A stretch of 64,000 nt of DNA, from positions 62,001-126,000 of the forward strand of contig JAJZVO010000004.1 in assembly GCA_021845665.1 (NCBI GenBank). Direction: 5' to 3'. Under the pieces are notes generated by a model that was given only the letters and a program-made list of their open reading frames with translations, was not told the origin of the DNA and ran no database searches. The position numbers and the translations under genes were made by a program. This document shows positions 1 to 10,214 of this stretch, one piece after another. Source of the DNA: Bacteroidota bacterium. GTDB lineage: Bacteria; Bacteroidota; Ignavibacteria; Kryptoniales; JAKASW01. Each line of letters opens with the position of its first letter. The stretch's first letter is position 1.

Positions 1-428
1 TGATGCAGACCGGATCCGACGAGCACATCGAAGAATTCGGGCTTTTGCCTGAAACTGAAGTTTGTGTGAACGACGGTATAGATGTTCCTCGAGACTGCTT
101 CCCTTATCATTCCAGGCGTTTCATGGTACAGGAGAGGTTCACCCCAGTTGAAGAGGATGAGCACCTTGACCGACGGCATCTTGTCCAACACCATCTTGAA
201 AGTGTCGAAGGACATTTTTCCCTTGTCATAGTCCTGGTTCCTGGATGCGCAGAGCGGGCAATCCAGGTTACAGACGTTTACCGGGTCGAGCGTAAGGGCG
301 CTAGGAAGAGGCGGGTGCAGATTATTCGGGTTGAACCGGAATTTGAGCCATTCAGCGATTCTGTTCTGAATATTTATCGGGACTCTTTGCCAGAAAAAAA
401 GGTAAGCCTGAAAGAGAAACCTGTTCAT
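1..428 (-). CDS. Radical SAM protein, N-terminal part (gene runs off the left edge of the window)
   Basis: Reverse-complement translation from ATG at 428: MNRFLFQAYLFFWQRVPINIQNRIAEWLKF...LTLDPVNVCNLDCPLCASRNQDYDKGKMSFDTFKMVLDKM...LFNWGEPLLY; CxxxCxxC-type Fe-S motif (CNLDCPLC) and GEPLL. Starts directly after the stop of the upstream glycosyltransferase. Missing from the ORF track because it is truncated. Confidence 0.85.
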   Translation of the reverse strand, partial: MNRFLFQAYLFFWQRVPINIQNRIAEWLKFRFNPNNLHPPLPSALTLDPVNVCNLDCPLCASRNQDYDKGKMSFDTFKMVLDKMPSVKVLILFNWGEPLLYHETPGMIREAVSRNIYTVVHTNFSFRQKPEFFDVLVGSGLH

Positions 429-430
429 GC

Positions 431-1159
431 TTACCTGATAGCTTCCCAGTTCTTGTAGAACCGCTTCAACTTGATCAAAGGTAACGAACTCAGCAGCCAC
501 GCCGAGATGGTTCGCCGGTACCCCCAGGCGCGATATCGTCGCGGAGATTCATAGACGGTTACCGCCCATGTGAACAGGATTCTCCCGTGTTTCCTTATTC
601 TCGTGAAAAGATCGAAGTCTTCACCGGTTATAAGTTCTTCCCTGTAACCGCCGACATTTTCGTAGACTTTCCGCCTGATTACCTGGAATTCGCCACGGGC
701 CATCCCCAGTCCGGCCAAATTCGAAAAATAGTAATAGACATTGCAGACGGCGCTGAAACATTTGTCGCTCAGCTTTTCCTGTTCCGGCACGCATTTTATG
801 GGACAGGTCATCGCGACGTACCCGTCCGACGCGAACTTCATCTCTGCCGTCGTCAGAAGTCTCTCGACGTCGAAAGTGACGTCGGCATTTATGAAGAGGA
901 GATTCTCACCGCTCGCGGATTTTGCTCCTTTCGACCTGCAAGCCGAGATAGACCTCACCTCCCCCTTTTCATAGCGGACGACCTTATCACAGTGCTGACG
1001 TGCAATCTCCAGCGTCCGGTCGGTGCTCCCCCCGTCCGAGACAATGACCTCGTAATCGAACTTCGATTTGAGAACCGGTTTGCACAACGATCCGAGGAGA
1101 CCGGGAAGCAGTTTTTCTTCGTTCAGAGTAGGAATGATGATAGAATATTTCAAGTTCAA
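431..1159 (-). CDS. Family 2 glycosyltransferase
   Basis: KYSIIIPTLNEEKLLPGLLGSL...EVIVSDGGSTDRTLEIA...LLFINADV: GT2 (GT-A) N-terminal pattern. Confidence 0.9.
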   Translation of the reverse strand: MNLKYSIIIPTLNEEKLLPGLLGSLCKPVLKSKFDYEVIVSDGGSTDRTLEIARQHCDKVVRYEKGEVRSISACRSKGAKSASGENLLFINADVTFDVERLLTTAEMKFASDGYVAMTCPIKCVPEQEKLSDKCFSAVCNVYYYFSNLAGLGMARGEFQVIRRKVYENVGGYREELITGEDFDLFTRIRKHGRILFTWAVTVYESPRRYRAWGYRRTISAWLLSSLPLIKLKRFYKNWEAIR

Positions 1160-2940
1160 AAGTCCGTAGATATTGTGGCGTAAAAGTACTGATCCAGAAA
1201 GGTATGCGACGCATAGATTTTGTCGACCGATTGGAGCGAGTAATCGACATCTAAATAATACTGCCGGATAGGTTCGATTCGCGCCGACAGAGTTAGAATA
1301 TCTCTGTTGACCCTGTAGCCCATGAGGAAATCGTTCGTGTATTTCCCATCGAGGTCGCCCCGGTTGACATCGCCGCCGAAGTTTCTCGTAATGGCTCCCT
1401 GGTCGTTCAGCGTGAAATTTCCGTTGGCATCCAGGAAACCGATTCCCGACCTCTGGTGCCTGTACAGCATTTCCAGCGTTATACGATTCGTAAGGTAGTA
1501 CTGCAACTCGAGCGCAATCTGATCGGAATTCGGCGGGAGGGGCGATCCCATGCTGATTCCCCAGTTTGTGTATGTGCTCGCATTAGTCCTGTGCGAGTAA
1601 ACGAACGGGTCGAGGAGTGTGTATTCGAGGATAGCCGTAAGGTTACTGATGCCAAACGGCTCCACATACATGAAGCCGGCCTGGTAACCAAACTTGTTGT
1701 CGTCGCCTCTTGGAGTCTTGTTGCCGAGGGTGCTGAAGTTGAGATCGTCTATAAGCAGGGTAAGTTGCAGCCCCATGTCTGTGGCGGGCCTGATCTCGCA
1801 ATCGAATCCCATCATCGCGTTGCTACGCGAGTCGGCCGTTGGTCCCGTGCTGATTTGTTCCGACTCCAGGATGCTTGCGGGATTCATATAGGTGAAAGAA
1901 AGCCCATCATTGCTGAGTATTAGGCTTTCGTACATTCCGAACCTGAAGGAGGGCGATAGTACGATATCCAACCGATGACCCACAATGTTTTTGGACGTAA
2001 GCGGAGCGCCCAGAGAATCACCTTTCAAATTGCCGTAGAAGAATGTGTAATGAAAGAACTTATAGTCGATATCCACCCTCGCGAAATCAAAAGGAGGGAT
2101 ATTATCCGACATGAAGAGTTTGTCAATGTACCCGTCTCCCATTTCGAAGTTGTCTCTGCCGATCATCAGCGCGACGGCATTGCTGTCAAACGAGTACCGA
2201 AGGTATCCGGAGTTGAACGCAGTGACGTATTTCTCGCCCACAAATTTGTACGATGCCGTAAGCAAAGGGTCATACGCCGAAGCAACCTGCCGGGCAAACT
2301 GACCGCCGCCAATCGACTGCCCCTCGGTAACACGGAGATAGTATCCAAGGTTATTGAACACCGTCCCCCTCAGCGACGGGCCGATCTCGAAAATTGAAAG
2401 ATGGGTATTGGGAAAGTCTTCAGGGCTGAAGTCGTTGTAGGAAATCGAGCCGATCCCGTTCAAGAAAAGGGGCGGGTAACTCTTGATACTGTAAGATCTA
2501 TAAGAGAGGGCGGCCTGGCCATCAAGGAACAGCGTGAAATTCGGATCGGTATACGACACCAGGTGTTTCTGCTTTCGGTCGTTGAAGATCTGCAGTATGC
2601 TGTCAGGTTTGAAATCTGCCGTGAAAGAATACGAATCATTCATGTTCCTGTTGATATCGTAACTAAACTCGACCATCAGATCACCGAGAATCTTCCGCTC
2701 GACGGAGCTCATCTTGTTCTTCTCTTTATCCAGTTGGACCAGATACTCCGATACTCTCCGCCGGCTGATAGGAATGTTTGCGTCGTTATAATTGATCAGT
2801 CCCTTCATGCTCATCATTTCCAGGAAAGGATAGACTTTATGGTTGACGGGCACCAGCTCGGTTTGTGCAAATAAAGCGGGGGCGCACAGCAGCGAGAATA
2901 AGAATAACAGCCGCAGCAAACCCATCGATAATTTTTTCAT
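1156..2940 (-). CDS. Outer-membrane beta-barrel protein, capsule assembly Wzi-like
   Basis: Signal peptide (MKKLSMGLLRLLFLFSLLCAPALFAQ), 594 aa barrel-like alternation, terminal aromatic strand (QYFYATISTDF), next to glycan genes. Confidence 0.6.
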   Translation of the reverse strand: MKKLSMGLLRLLFLFSLLCAPALFAQTELVPVNHKVYPFLEMMSMKGLINYNDANIPISRRRVSEYLVQLDKEKNKMSSVERKILGDLMVEFSYDINRNMNDSYSFTADFKPDSILQIFNDRKQKHLVSYTDPNFTLFLDGQAALSYRSYSIKSYPPLFLNGIGSISYNDFSPEDFPNTHLSIFEIGPSLRGTVFNNLGYYLRVTEGQSIGGGQFARQVASAYDPLLTASYKFVGEKYVTAFNSGYLRYSFDSNAVALMIGRDNFEMGDGYIDKLFMSDNIPPFDFARVDIDYKFFHYTFFYGNLKGDSLGAPLTSKNIVGHRLDIVLSPSFRFGMYESLILSNDGLSFTYMNPASILESEQISTGPTADSRSNAMMGFDCEIRPATDMGLQLTLLIDDLNFSTLGNKTPRGDDNKFGYQAGFMYVEPFGISNLTAILEYTLLDPFVYSHRTNASTYTNWGISMGSPLPPNSDQIALELQYYLTNRITLEMLYRHQRSGIGFLDANGNFTLNDQGAITRNFGGDVNRGDLDGKYTNDFLMGYRVNRDILTLSARIEPIRQYYLDVDYSLQSVDKIYASHTFLDQYFYATISTDF

Positions 2941-3014
2941 ACCGCAATCCCCTTTTAATCAGTTCGTCTGGATCAGGGCGCGGCAGATCAGCACGATGCC
3001 GCGCCGGAACACAA

Positions 3015-4532
3015 TCACACTTTCTCTTGCACCGAGCCACCACCACCCAAATTGAGTGTCTGCATTCGGAGGGCAAATTCCTTTCGGCGCTTCTTCTCGA
3101 GGAATCGCCCCTGAGTCAGGTGATGGAAGACCCAGTTCGGATAATGGTACAGCATCATCACCACGACCTTCAGGAAGAACAGAGGATATCTTTTCCAGAT
3201 CCTCTTGTACACGCCGCCGTCCGTAAAAGTCATGTGATTCATCGAGTCGATAACCCTGTAAAGCTCATAAGAATCGAGATGGTCCGTCCTTATGTTCGCG
3301 TTTATACAATCGTAAGATGAGTAATCATGCAGGTTGGTGATGTAATTGCCTGCGATAAGTTCCTGTCTTAACTCAGTACCCGGGTACGGGGTAAGCGTGA
3401 AGAAAAGCACGGCGTCGAGACCGAGCTTCTTCGTGTACTCGTAAGTTCGCCAGAGCGTCTCTTTGTCGTCAGTGGGATTACCGACAATGAAGCCGCCGAA
3501 CACGAAAACGCCGCTTTCCTGAAGGCTCTTTACCACGGCTTCGGTTTCGCTCGTCTCGAACTGGTTGTCCTTGTTGAAAAATTTGAGAGACTCATCCGAA
3601 TCGCTTTCGATTCCCAGGAACACCCATTCGAAACCGGCTTTCCTCATCAGCTTTGTGAGGTACATATTTCTGCTGAACCCCTGCACACTCGCCTGCGTGA
3701 GAAACTTGATATCGTTCAGGCCGCGTTCGATTATTCCGTTGCAGAGCTCTTCAAAATGGTTTTTGTTGAGGACGATATTATCATCGGTAAAAAAAATCGC
3801 CCTCGCACCATGGTCTTTTGCATCCTGGATATCGTCCAGAACTCTTTCCAGGTCATATTTTCTGTAGCTCCGGCCGTACATCTTCGTTATCGTACAGTAA
3901 TTGCAGGTGAAGGTGCAACCCCTCGAAGTCTCGACAACGTCGCCCTGGTAACCGAAGATCCTAAACTTCTTGTTTTTGATCACCCTGCAACTCCTGTCAG
4001 GCAGCTTCAGTTCATCGAGATTAAGAAGGCTGCCGGGAGGATTCTCAATAATCCTTCCGTCTTTTCTAAAGGAAACGCCCGGTATATCATCCGGGATGTT
4101 TCCGTTGTAAATCGCCTCCGTTAGACTTCGGAAAGCCGCCTCTCCTTCGCCCCTTACCACGAAATCGATGTAGTCCATATCGCTGCTGTGAAGGATCTCG
4201 TCATAGGCTACCGTCGCATGGTAACCCCCGAGGACGGTCTTTACATTCGGATTCAGTTTCTTCGCAATCTTTGCCAGCTCAAGCATCTCGGCATACTGGA
4301 ACACCATTGAGCTGAAGCCTATTACGTCAAAACGGTTTTTCTGGATATATCTGGTGTAGTACTCTTTTGCTTTGAACCGGACCGGCACGAGATCGAGAAT
4401 CTTCACGTCACATATTTCGTGATTCACGTTTGCGGCCAGAGAGGAAAGACCGCCGTTCGGTTGTGTCATCAAGAACGCGCCATAACCAGTGATCCTGGAA
4501 CTCGCAACAAGCAAACAATTAATCATGTACAT
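3015..4532 (-). CDS. B12-binding domain/radical SAM protein
   Basis: N-terminal cobalamin-binding-like fold (NRFDVIGFSSMVFQYAEMLELAKIAKKLNPNVKTVLGGYHATV), radical SAM motif CTFTCNYCTITKMYG. Confidence 0.9.
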   Translation of the reverse strand: MYMINCLLVASSRITGYGAFLMTQPNGGLSSLAANVNHEICDVKILDLVPVRFKAKEYYTRYIQKNRFDVIGFSSMVFQYAEMLELAKIAKKLNPNVKTVLGGYHATVAYDEILHSSDMDYIDFVVRGEGEAAFRSLTEAIYNGNIPDDIPGVSFRKDGRIIENPPGSLLNLDELKLPDRSCRVIKNKKFRIFGYQGDVVETSRGCTFTCNYCTITKMYGRSYRKYDLERVLDDIQDAKDHGARAIFFTDDNIVLNKNHFEELCNGIIERGLNDIKFLTQASVQGFSRNMYLTKLMRKAGFEWVFLGIESDSDESLKFFNKDNQFETSETEAVVKSLQESGVFVFGGFIVGNPTDDKETLWRTYEYTKKLGLDAVLFFTLTPYPGTELRQELIAGNYITNLHDYSSYDCINANIRTDHLDSYELYRVIDSMNHMTFTDGGVYKRIWKRYPLFFLKVVVMMLYHYPNWVFHHLTQGRFLEKKRRKEFALRMQTLNLGGGGSVQEKV

Positions 4533-4683
4533 TCCCCGACTTAATTATCGCCGCGTGATTTTCGGAACAATATATAGCTTCCTGACGCACTTCGCAAATT
4601 ATTTGTCACGCCTGTAGGGTCTGCGAGTGTTATATTGTCACGTTACGGCTGTTTGATGCTCAAAGAAAGAAAACGGATCTCTA

Positions 4684-6204
4684 ATGAAGATAGAAAATAG
4701 TGGAATTTTCCCCGCTTTAGTTTCATTCGTCCTTGTCCTTGGACTAATTCTAAACGCAGACGGGCAAAGTCGATACGACTCATTGATTACACGCGCGAAC
4801 GATCTGTCGTACAACGTACATTTCAAAGAGGCAGAGAACCTTTTCGCAGAGGCGGCGCGCATCTCCCCTGACAGAGGAGAAAGCTACTTCGGCATCACGC
4901 AAATTCACCTATGGATCTATCTTGGCACTAAGGACAAGTCTCAATACGATGCCTTCATGAAGTGGTATAACGTCACGGTCTCGAAAGAAAAGAAGATACT
5001 CGAGATAACCCCGGACAATTACAGGGTCAACGAACTGCTCGGTGAGACGTATCTCCTGCGTTCGCTCGCGTGCATCACCGCTCGTTCTTACATTGACGCT
5101 TTCTGGGCGGTCAAGTCGGCACACAACTATTTCAAAGAGACGTTGCGACTTGACCCGCATTTCTATGACGCTTACAGGGGGCTCGGAGAGATTCACTATT
5201 TCCTCGATTTCATTCCCGGCAGTGTTCGATGGGCGATCGGGATATTCGGACTCGAGGGGAACAAGCCGAAAGGGTTTGCCGAGATCAGACTGGCGTACGA
5301 AAAAGGGAGTGGAGACCGAATCAAGTCGATGCTTTCGCTGGCGCAAATCTACTCCAACTACCTGGCAGACTATGACAGTGCAGAGATCCTGATGCGCCGG
5401 CTCGTGAAGCAATTTCCGCGCAATCCGATGTTCAATTATCACCTCGCTGTGGAATTAATCAAGCAACGCCGGCTCAATGAAGCGGAGCAATTCCTCGACT
5501 TGATCCTGCGTGAGAACAATCCCGATTTCGAGTTACTGAACGGCCTCTCCCTTTTTCTCAAAGGAGACATCTATTTCAAGCTGAATGATTTTCCGAACTC
5601 CATCAAATACAACAGGATGTTCCTCGACAGGACGCGCGATCCAGACTACACGGGGATAGCCAGTTACAGGATGGCCGTCGGTTACAGGGCCATGGGCAAC
5701 GACACGATGATGGAGAAGAGTTTGCGGAGAGCCATGCATGGCAACCAGGGCATTTACGACGACTCGCGTGCGAGGGAAAGGAGCAGGGAATTCCTAAGGA
5801 AAGGGATTTCTCAGGACGAACTGATGACACTGGAAGCCAGGAACGACGTCGACGCGGGAAAATACGAGAATGCTTATTCTATTTTGATGCCGGCCGTGAA
5901 GAACTTCAGGGACCGGGACACGCGAGCGGAGGCGTTTCTTGTCTTATCCGAATCGGCGATCCACCTCGGCAAGTTTGCCGAAGGGATACGTTTTGCGGGG
6001 ATGGCGGACTCTGCAGGCAAGGTCGACGAGGAGTGGATCGGGCCCCGATCGTGGTACATCGCCGCGCTGGGCAATTACCGCGAGGGAAACGTCACGGCAG
6101 CGAAGGATCTGCTGGAGAAGGCCAAGGACACGAGCGAGTACAGGTCCAACAATCTCCTGAATGCCTTAATCAACAACCTGGATGAGAATCTGAAGGAGAG
6201 ATGA
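4684..6204 (+). CDS. Exported TPR-repeat protein
   Basis: Signal-like N-terminus and repeated TPR-type helices (LVKQFPRNPMFNYHLAVELIKQRRLNEAEQFLDLIL...). Confidence 0.75.
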   Translation: MKIENSGIFPALVSFVLVLGLILNADGQSRYDSLITRANDLSYNVHFKEAENLFAEAARISPDRGESYFGITQIHLWIYLGTKDKSQYDAFMKWYNVTVSKEKKILEITPDNYRVNELLGETYLLRSLACITARSYIDAFWAVKSAHNYFKETLRLDPHFYDAYRGLGEIHYFLDFIPGSVRWAIGIFGLEGNKPKGFAEIRLAYEKGSGDRIKSMLSLAQIYSNYLADYDSAEILMRRLVKQFPRNPMFNYHLAVELIKQRRLNEAEQFLDLILRENNPDFELLNGLSLFLKGDIYFKLNDFPNSIKYNRMFLDRTRDPDYTGIASYRMAVGYRAMGNDTMMEKSLRRAMHGNQGIYDDSRARERSREFLRKGISQDELMTLEARNDVDAGKYENAYSILMPAVKNFRDRDTRAEAFLVLSESAIHLGKFAEGIRFAGMADSAGKVDEEWIGPRSWYIAALGNYREGNVTAAKDLLEKAKDTSEYRSNNLLNALINNLDENLKER

Positions 6205-6242
6205 CGCAGAATCTGTTTCCCGGCAAGGATGCCGGAAGACGG

Positions 6243-6268
6243 GAAGCCCCGCGTGAACGCGGGGCTTC
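6243..6268. terminator. Bidirectional intrinsic terminator between convergent genes
   Basis: GAAGCCCCGCGT-ga-ACGCGGGGCTTC perfect inverted repeat between the + TPR gene and the - hpf gene. Confidence 0.8.
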
Positions 6269-6275
6269 TTCCTAC

Positions 6276-6620
6276 TCATAGCATTTGTTTCGCTCGCACA
6301 GCTACCTGAGGGATTCTCCCTTCATGTTTTATCTTCTGCTTGAACTTCACTAATTGCACTTCCAGTTTATCGACAGCTTTATCGACTGCCTTGAAGTAAT
6401 CGTCGGTCGTCTCTGCTGCCTTCAGGATCTTATCGTGGACCGAAAGTTTTATCTCCACCATTTTATCAGTTCCGTTGGGTTTGGAGTGTTCATTCAGAAA
6501 AACGACGTTACAATGTACCACTCCGTCGAAGAATCTGTTCAACTTCGAGACTTTGTCTTCAGCGTAAGTCTTCAAAGCGGGTTCAGCCTTGAAATGTCTG
6601 GAAGTGATGCTGATGTTCAT
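6276..6620 (-). CDS. hpf: Ribosome hibernation promoting factor / RaiA family
   Basis: MNISITSRHFKAEPALKTYAEDKVSKLNRFFDGVVHCNVVF...; the ORF start at 6698 looks over-extended, internal Met at 6620 preferred. Confidence 0.88.
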   Translation of the reverse strand: MNISITSRHFKAEPALKTYAEDKVSKLNRFFDGVVHCNVVFLNEHSKPNGTDKMVEIKLSVHDKILKAAETTDDYFKAVDKAVDKLEVQLVKFKQKIKHEGRIPQVAVRAKQML

Positions 6621-6802
6621 AAGATTCCTCCATATTGTTGTGTTCACTTTTCCGAACGGGTCGGAATTTATCGTTAGTATCCGCGAGGAGAAAGGCAAAC
6701 CTGCGAGTCCAAACCGGACCGCGCGGGGCCTGGCCGGCGCCTCTACCCGGACCTTTCCTAAGGGTCCCTTGGATATCCGAGCGCCCGTGAGTTGATAACC
6801 GC

Positions 6803-7735
6803 TCAGATGCCTGACCTCTGAGTGCCCGCCCGAGGATGTGCATTTTTGTAGACTTTTTTTAACTGCTCAACAGATAAGTGTGTATAAATCTGAGTCGTCG
6901 AAAGGCTTTCGTGACCGAGAAGCTGCCTCACCGCCTCCAGATCGGCACCGTGATTAAGAAGGTGAGTCGCAAACGAATGCCGCAGCGTATGAGGTCCTTT
7001 CCTCTCGACGTTCGAGACCCGGCTGATCCGCCTCGCCACGATGCGGTAGACTGAAGCCGGAATAATTCTCTTTCCATTGGATGAAACGAAAAGCGCCCGT
7101 TCGTCCAATACTCCTGAACTCAGACTGTCCCGGACTTTAATGTAACCGCGCACCGCATCGACAGCCCTGTCGATTACAGGTATGACGCGCTGCTTCCTGC
7201 GCTTTCCTAAGACGGTCACCACACGACCGTCAAAGTCGATATCACCGAAATTCAAGCCACACAGTTCGCTGACACGCATGCCAGTGCCGTAGAGAAGCTC
7301 GAGTATCGCCTTGTCGCGATAGTCGGCGGGTGAATCGAGCCGGACCTTGAGCATCTTCTCGATCCCGTCCTCTTCGATGAAAACGGGGATCGGTTTACGG
7401 GCCTTGGGAGTATTTATGTAACCGGTGAAATCCTTGTCTATGTATTCGAATTTCACGAGATACTTGGCGAATGACCTGACGCTTGAGAGTTTCTTTCTGA
7501 CCGTTCGCCGGTCGTTGCCTCGCTTATCCAACTCGACAAGAAACGCCCGGACGCTCTCCCCTTCGGAAAGAGTCTCGAGCGGGACTTCTGCTGAGCCGGA
7601 GTATTCGAAAAGAAAATTATTGAATTCTCTGAGCGACTGCTCATACGTGGCAATCGTATTTGCCGATGCATTTTTCTCCTTCTTGAGGTAATCGAGGAAG
7701 GAGTCTGCTAATTCACGGACAGTTCTCTCATTCAC
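6803..7735 (-). CDS. xerC: Tyrosine recombinase XerC/XerD family
   Basis: ELLYGTGMRVSELCGLNFGDID ... HTLRHSFATHLLNHGADLEAVRQLLGHESLSTTQIYTHLS: catalytic R...HxxRH...Y. Confidence 0.92.
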   Translation of the reverse strand: MNERTVRELADSFLDYLKKEKNASANTIATYEQSLREFNNFLFEYSGSAEVPLETLSEGESVRAFLVELDKRGNDRRTVRKKLSSVRSFAKYLVKFEYIDKDFTGYINTPKARKPIPVFIEEDGIEKMLKVRLDSPADYRDKAILELLYGTGMRVSELCGLNFGDIDFDGRVVTVLGKRRKQRVIPVIDRAVDAVRGYIKVRDSLSSGVLDERALFVSSNGKRIIPASVYRIVARRISRVSNVERKGPHTLRHSFATHLLNHGADLEAVRQLLGHESLSTTQIYTHLSVEQLKKVYKNAHPRAGTQRSGI

Positions 7736-10158
7736 TTTGCTGCGACTCCTCCAAACGATCCTTCGGATACTTTTCCGCCGGCCTCAGCCTTGTTCTGAGT
7801 CTGGCCGCCGGCAGTTTCCGGGCTCTGCGGTGCCTGCGCCTCTTCCGGTGAGAATTCGCTCTCGCACTTGGGACACTTGTAGTAGTTTCCCTTCGTTTTC
7901 GTGTACTTCGAAAGGAGGAAGGGTGAGTCGCCGAGGGGACAAGGGATGTTGACAGGTTTGTCCCACGTGGCATAATGACACTTCGGATAGTTCGTGCAGC
8001 CGTAGAAAATTCTTTTCTTGCGGGTGAAGCGCTGCGCGAGCTCTCCCTTGCCGCATTCCGGGCACTTGACGCCCGTAGTGATACTCTTTGTGAATTTGCA
8101 TGCCGGGTAGTTCGAGCAGCCGATGAACTTGCCGAACCTGCTGTTCTTATAAATGAGATCGTTGCCGCACTCGGGGCACTTGTCGCCGGTCGGACGGTTG
8201 TTGTCGTCATGAGCGTCTATCGGCTTTGTGTTCTTGCATTCAGGGTACTTGCTGCACGCAAGGAATCTTCCGCGGCGGCTCCACTTGATGACCATAGGGG
8301 ATCCGCACACGTCGCAGTTAACCTGCTGCCCATCGACAGACGATTTAATCTCATCTATCTTTCCTTCGACACCTTTTACCGCCGTGTCGAAGGGGTGATA
8401 AAACTCGTTCAGCACATCGAGATACTTCTTCGTGCCGCCGGCGATTTCATCGAGTTCGGATTCCATCTCGGCGGTAAACTTCACGTCGAAGAATTCGGGG
8501 AGGTTCGCGGATAGGATTTTGTTAACGTTCATCCCGAGGTCGGTGGCAAACAGACGCCTTTCTCTCAGCTCGACGTATCCCCTATCCTCGATTGTGGAGA
8601 CGATTGACGAGTAAGTGCTCGGCCTTCCGATGCCGAGCGACTCGAGCTCTTTGACGAGGCTGCTCTCGGTGTAACGCGCGGGGGGTTTGGTAAAGTGCTG
8701 TCTCGTATAGACGTCGTCGAGACCGAGCGCCTCTCCCTCTTTGAGCGTTGCCGGAAGCGCGAATTTCTGAAGTTCATCGCTGTCTTCGTCGGATTTCGGA
8801 GTGTCGGCATCTTCTGCAGTGATGTCATAAATTTGCAAAAAGCCCGGGAACTTGACATGAGAGTCGGTTGCTTTGAAGACAAACATCTCGCCGTCTTTAG
8901 CGGCTTTCGGCGCTCCCTCGACCGAAACGGTAATCTGATCGTAAACGGCCGGGTTCATCTGGGATGCGATGAACCTTTTCCATATTAAGTCATACAGCAG
9001 AAACATTTCTCTCGGAAGATGTTTCTTGATGTCCTTGGGGAGGTACTCCATGTGAGTCGGGCGAATCGCTTCGTGAGCGTCCTGAGATGCCTTCGACTTC
9101 TTGAAGTGTCTCGCTTCTTTCGGAAGAAACTCCTGTCCGAATTCCGTCTTGATGTAATTTCTCGCCGCGTCGATTGCTTCGTCGCTGATCCTGGTCGAGT
9201 CGGTCCTCATATAAGTGATCAACCCGACGCGCCCTTCCGGTCCGAGTTCAACGCCTTCATAAAGCTGCTGAGCCAGCATCATCGTCCGCTTCGGTGAGAA
9301 GCCCAGCCTTGTGGAAGCAGCTTGCTGAAGTGTGCTTGTTATGAATGGAGGAGCAGGATTTCGCTTCTGTTCTTTGCGCTGTATTGAGGTGACGGCATAC
9401 TTTGCGGACTTGATATCCGCCACAAATTTCTCCGCTTCCTCCTGGCTTCCGATGAAGAACTCTTTCTTTGAACGGTCCTTGGCGTTCGCGCTCCCCTGCG
9501 GGTCCTTGAGGTCCTTCCCCGCGATAGAATAGAGCTTCGCTTCAAACTCTTCCTGCTTCTCAGTCGTGAATTTTCCGAGCACGGACCAATACTCTATGGG
9601 GGAAAAGCCGTTGATCTCGTTTTCACGCTCGCAGACGAGCTTCAGAGCAACGGATTGGACCCTGCCGGCGGAAAGGCCCGGGTAGACAGCTTTCCAGATA
9701 AGCGGGCTGACTTTGTAGCCGACCAGCCTGTCCATCACGCGACGCGCTTGCTGGGCATAAACAAGGTGGGAGTCGATCTTTAGGGGTTTCTCCATTGCTT
9801 TGGAAACGCCCGATTGAGTGATCTCCGTGAAGAGGACCCTGAAAACATTTTCTGAGGAATGCTTGAGCTCTTCGGCAATATGCTGTGCGATCGCCTCCCC
9901 CTCGCGGTCCGGGTCAGTCGCAATGTACACCTGTTGCGCCTTCTCAGAAAGGTCTTTAAGCTTTTTGATGATCTCGCTTTTGCCGCGTATGGTTTTGTAC
10001 TCAGGCTCGAAGCCTTTTTCGACATCGACGCCGAGTTTACTCTTCGGCAAATCTTTTATATGACCAACAGTAGCCTCGACCACATAGTCGTTCCCGAGGT
10101 ACCTATTTATGGTTTTTGCTTTTGATGGCGATTCGACAATTACGAGTTTTTTTGCCAT
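7732..10158 (-). CDS. topA: DNA topoisomerase I with C-terminal zinc ribbons
   Basis: MAKKLVIVESPSKAKTINRYLG...YIATDPDREGEAIAQHI...ITYMRTDSTRIS; several CxxC zinc-ribbon repeats at the C-terminus. Confidence 0.97.
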   Translation of the reverse strand: MAKKLVIVESPSKAKTINRYLGNDYVVEATVGHIKDLPKSKLGVDVEKGFEPEYKTIRGKSEIIKKLKDLSEKAQQVYIATDPDREGEAIAQHIAEELKHSSENVFRVLFTEITQSGVSKAMEKPLKIDSHLVYAQQARRVMDRLVGYKVSPLIWKAVYPGLSAGRVQSVALKLVCERENEINGFSPIEYWSVLGKFTTEKQEEFEAKLYSIAGKDLKDPQGSANAKDRSKKEFFIGSQEEAEKFVADIKSAKYAVTSIQRKEQKRNPAPPFITSTLQQAASTRLGFSPKRTMMLAQQLYEGVELGPEGRVGLITYMRTDSTRISDEAIDAARNYIKTEFGQEFLPKEARHFKKSKASQDAHEAIRPTHMEYLPKDIKKHLPREMFLLYDLIWKRFIASQMNPAVYDQITVSVEGAPKAAKDGEMFVFKATDSHVKFPGFLQIYDITAEDADTPKSDEDSDELQKFALPATLKEGEALGLDDVYTRQHFTKPPARYTESSLVKELESLGIGRPSTYSSIVSTIEDRGYVELRERRLFATDLGMNVNKILSANLPEFFDVKFTAEMESELDEIAGGTKKYLDVLNEFYHPFDTAVKGVEGKIDEIKSSVDGQQVNCDVCGSPMVIKWSRRGRFLACSKYPECKNTKPIDAHDDNNRPTGDKCPECGNDLIYKNSRFGKFIGCSNYPACKFTKSITTGVKCPECGKGELAQRFTRKKRIFYGCTNYPKCHYATWDKPVNIPCPLGDSPFLLSKYTKTKGNYYKCPKCESEFSPEEAQAPQSPETAGGQTQNKAEAGGKVSEGSFGGVAAK

Positions 10159-10214
10159 GTCGGAATTTTACCAGTCTTGTTAAAGAATGCACATAACAAT
10201 CAGGTGCTCTACGT

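Noticed and set aside
3-458. Plus-strand 151-aa ORF
   Set aside because: Antisense to the radical SAM gene fragment seen on the minus strand.
6803-7735. Xer recombinase as an integron or phage integrase marking a mobile island
   Set aside because: Sequence looks like housekeeping XerC/D and it sits between topA and hpf, with no tRNA, att repeats or phage genes.
7728-8210. Minus-strand 160-aa Arg/Ser/Thr-rich ORF inside topA
   Set aside because: Alternative frame of the topA zinc-ribbon region; composition is that of a frameshifted read.
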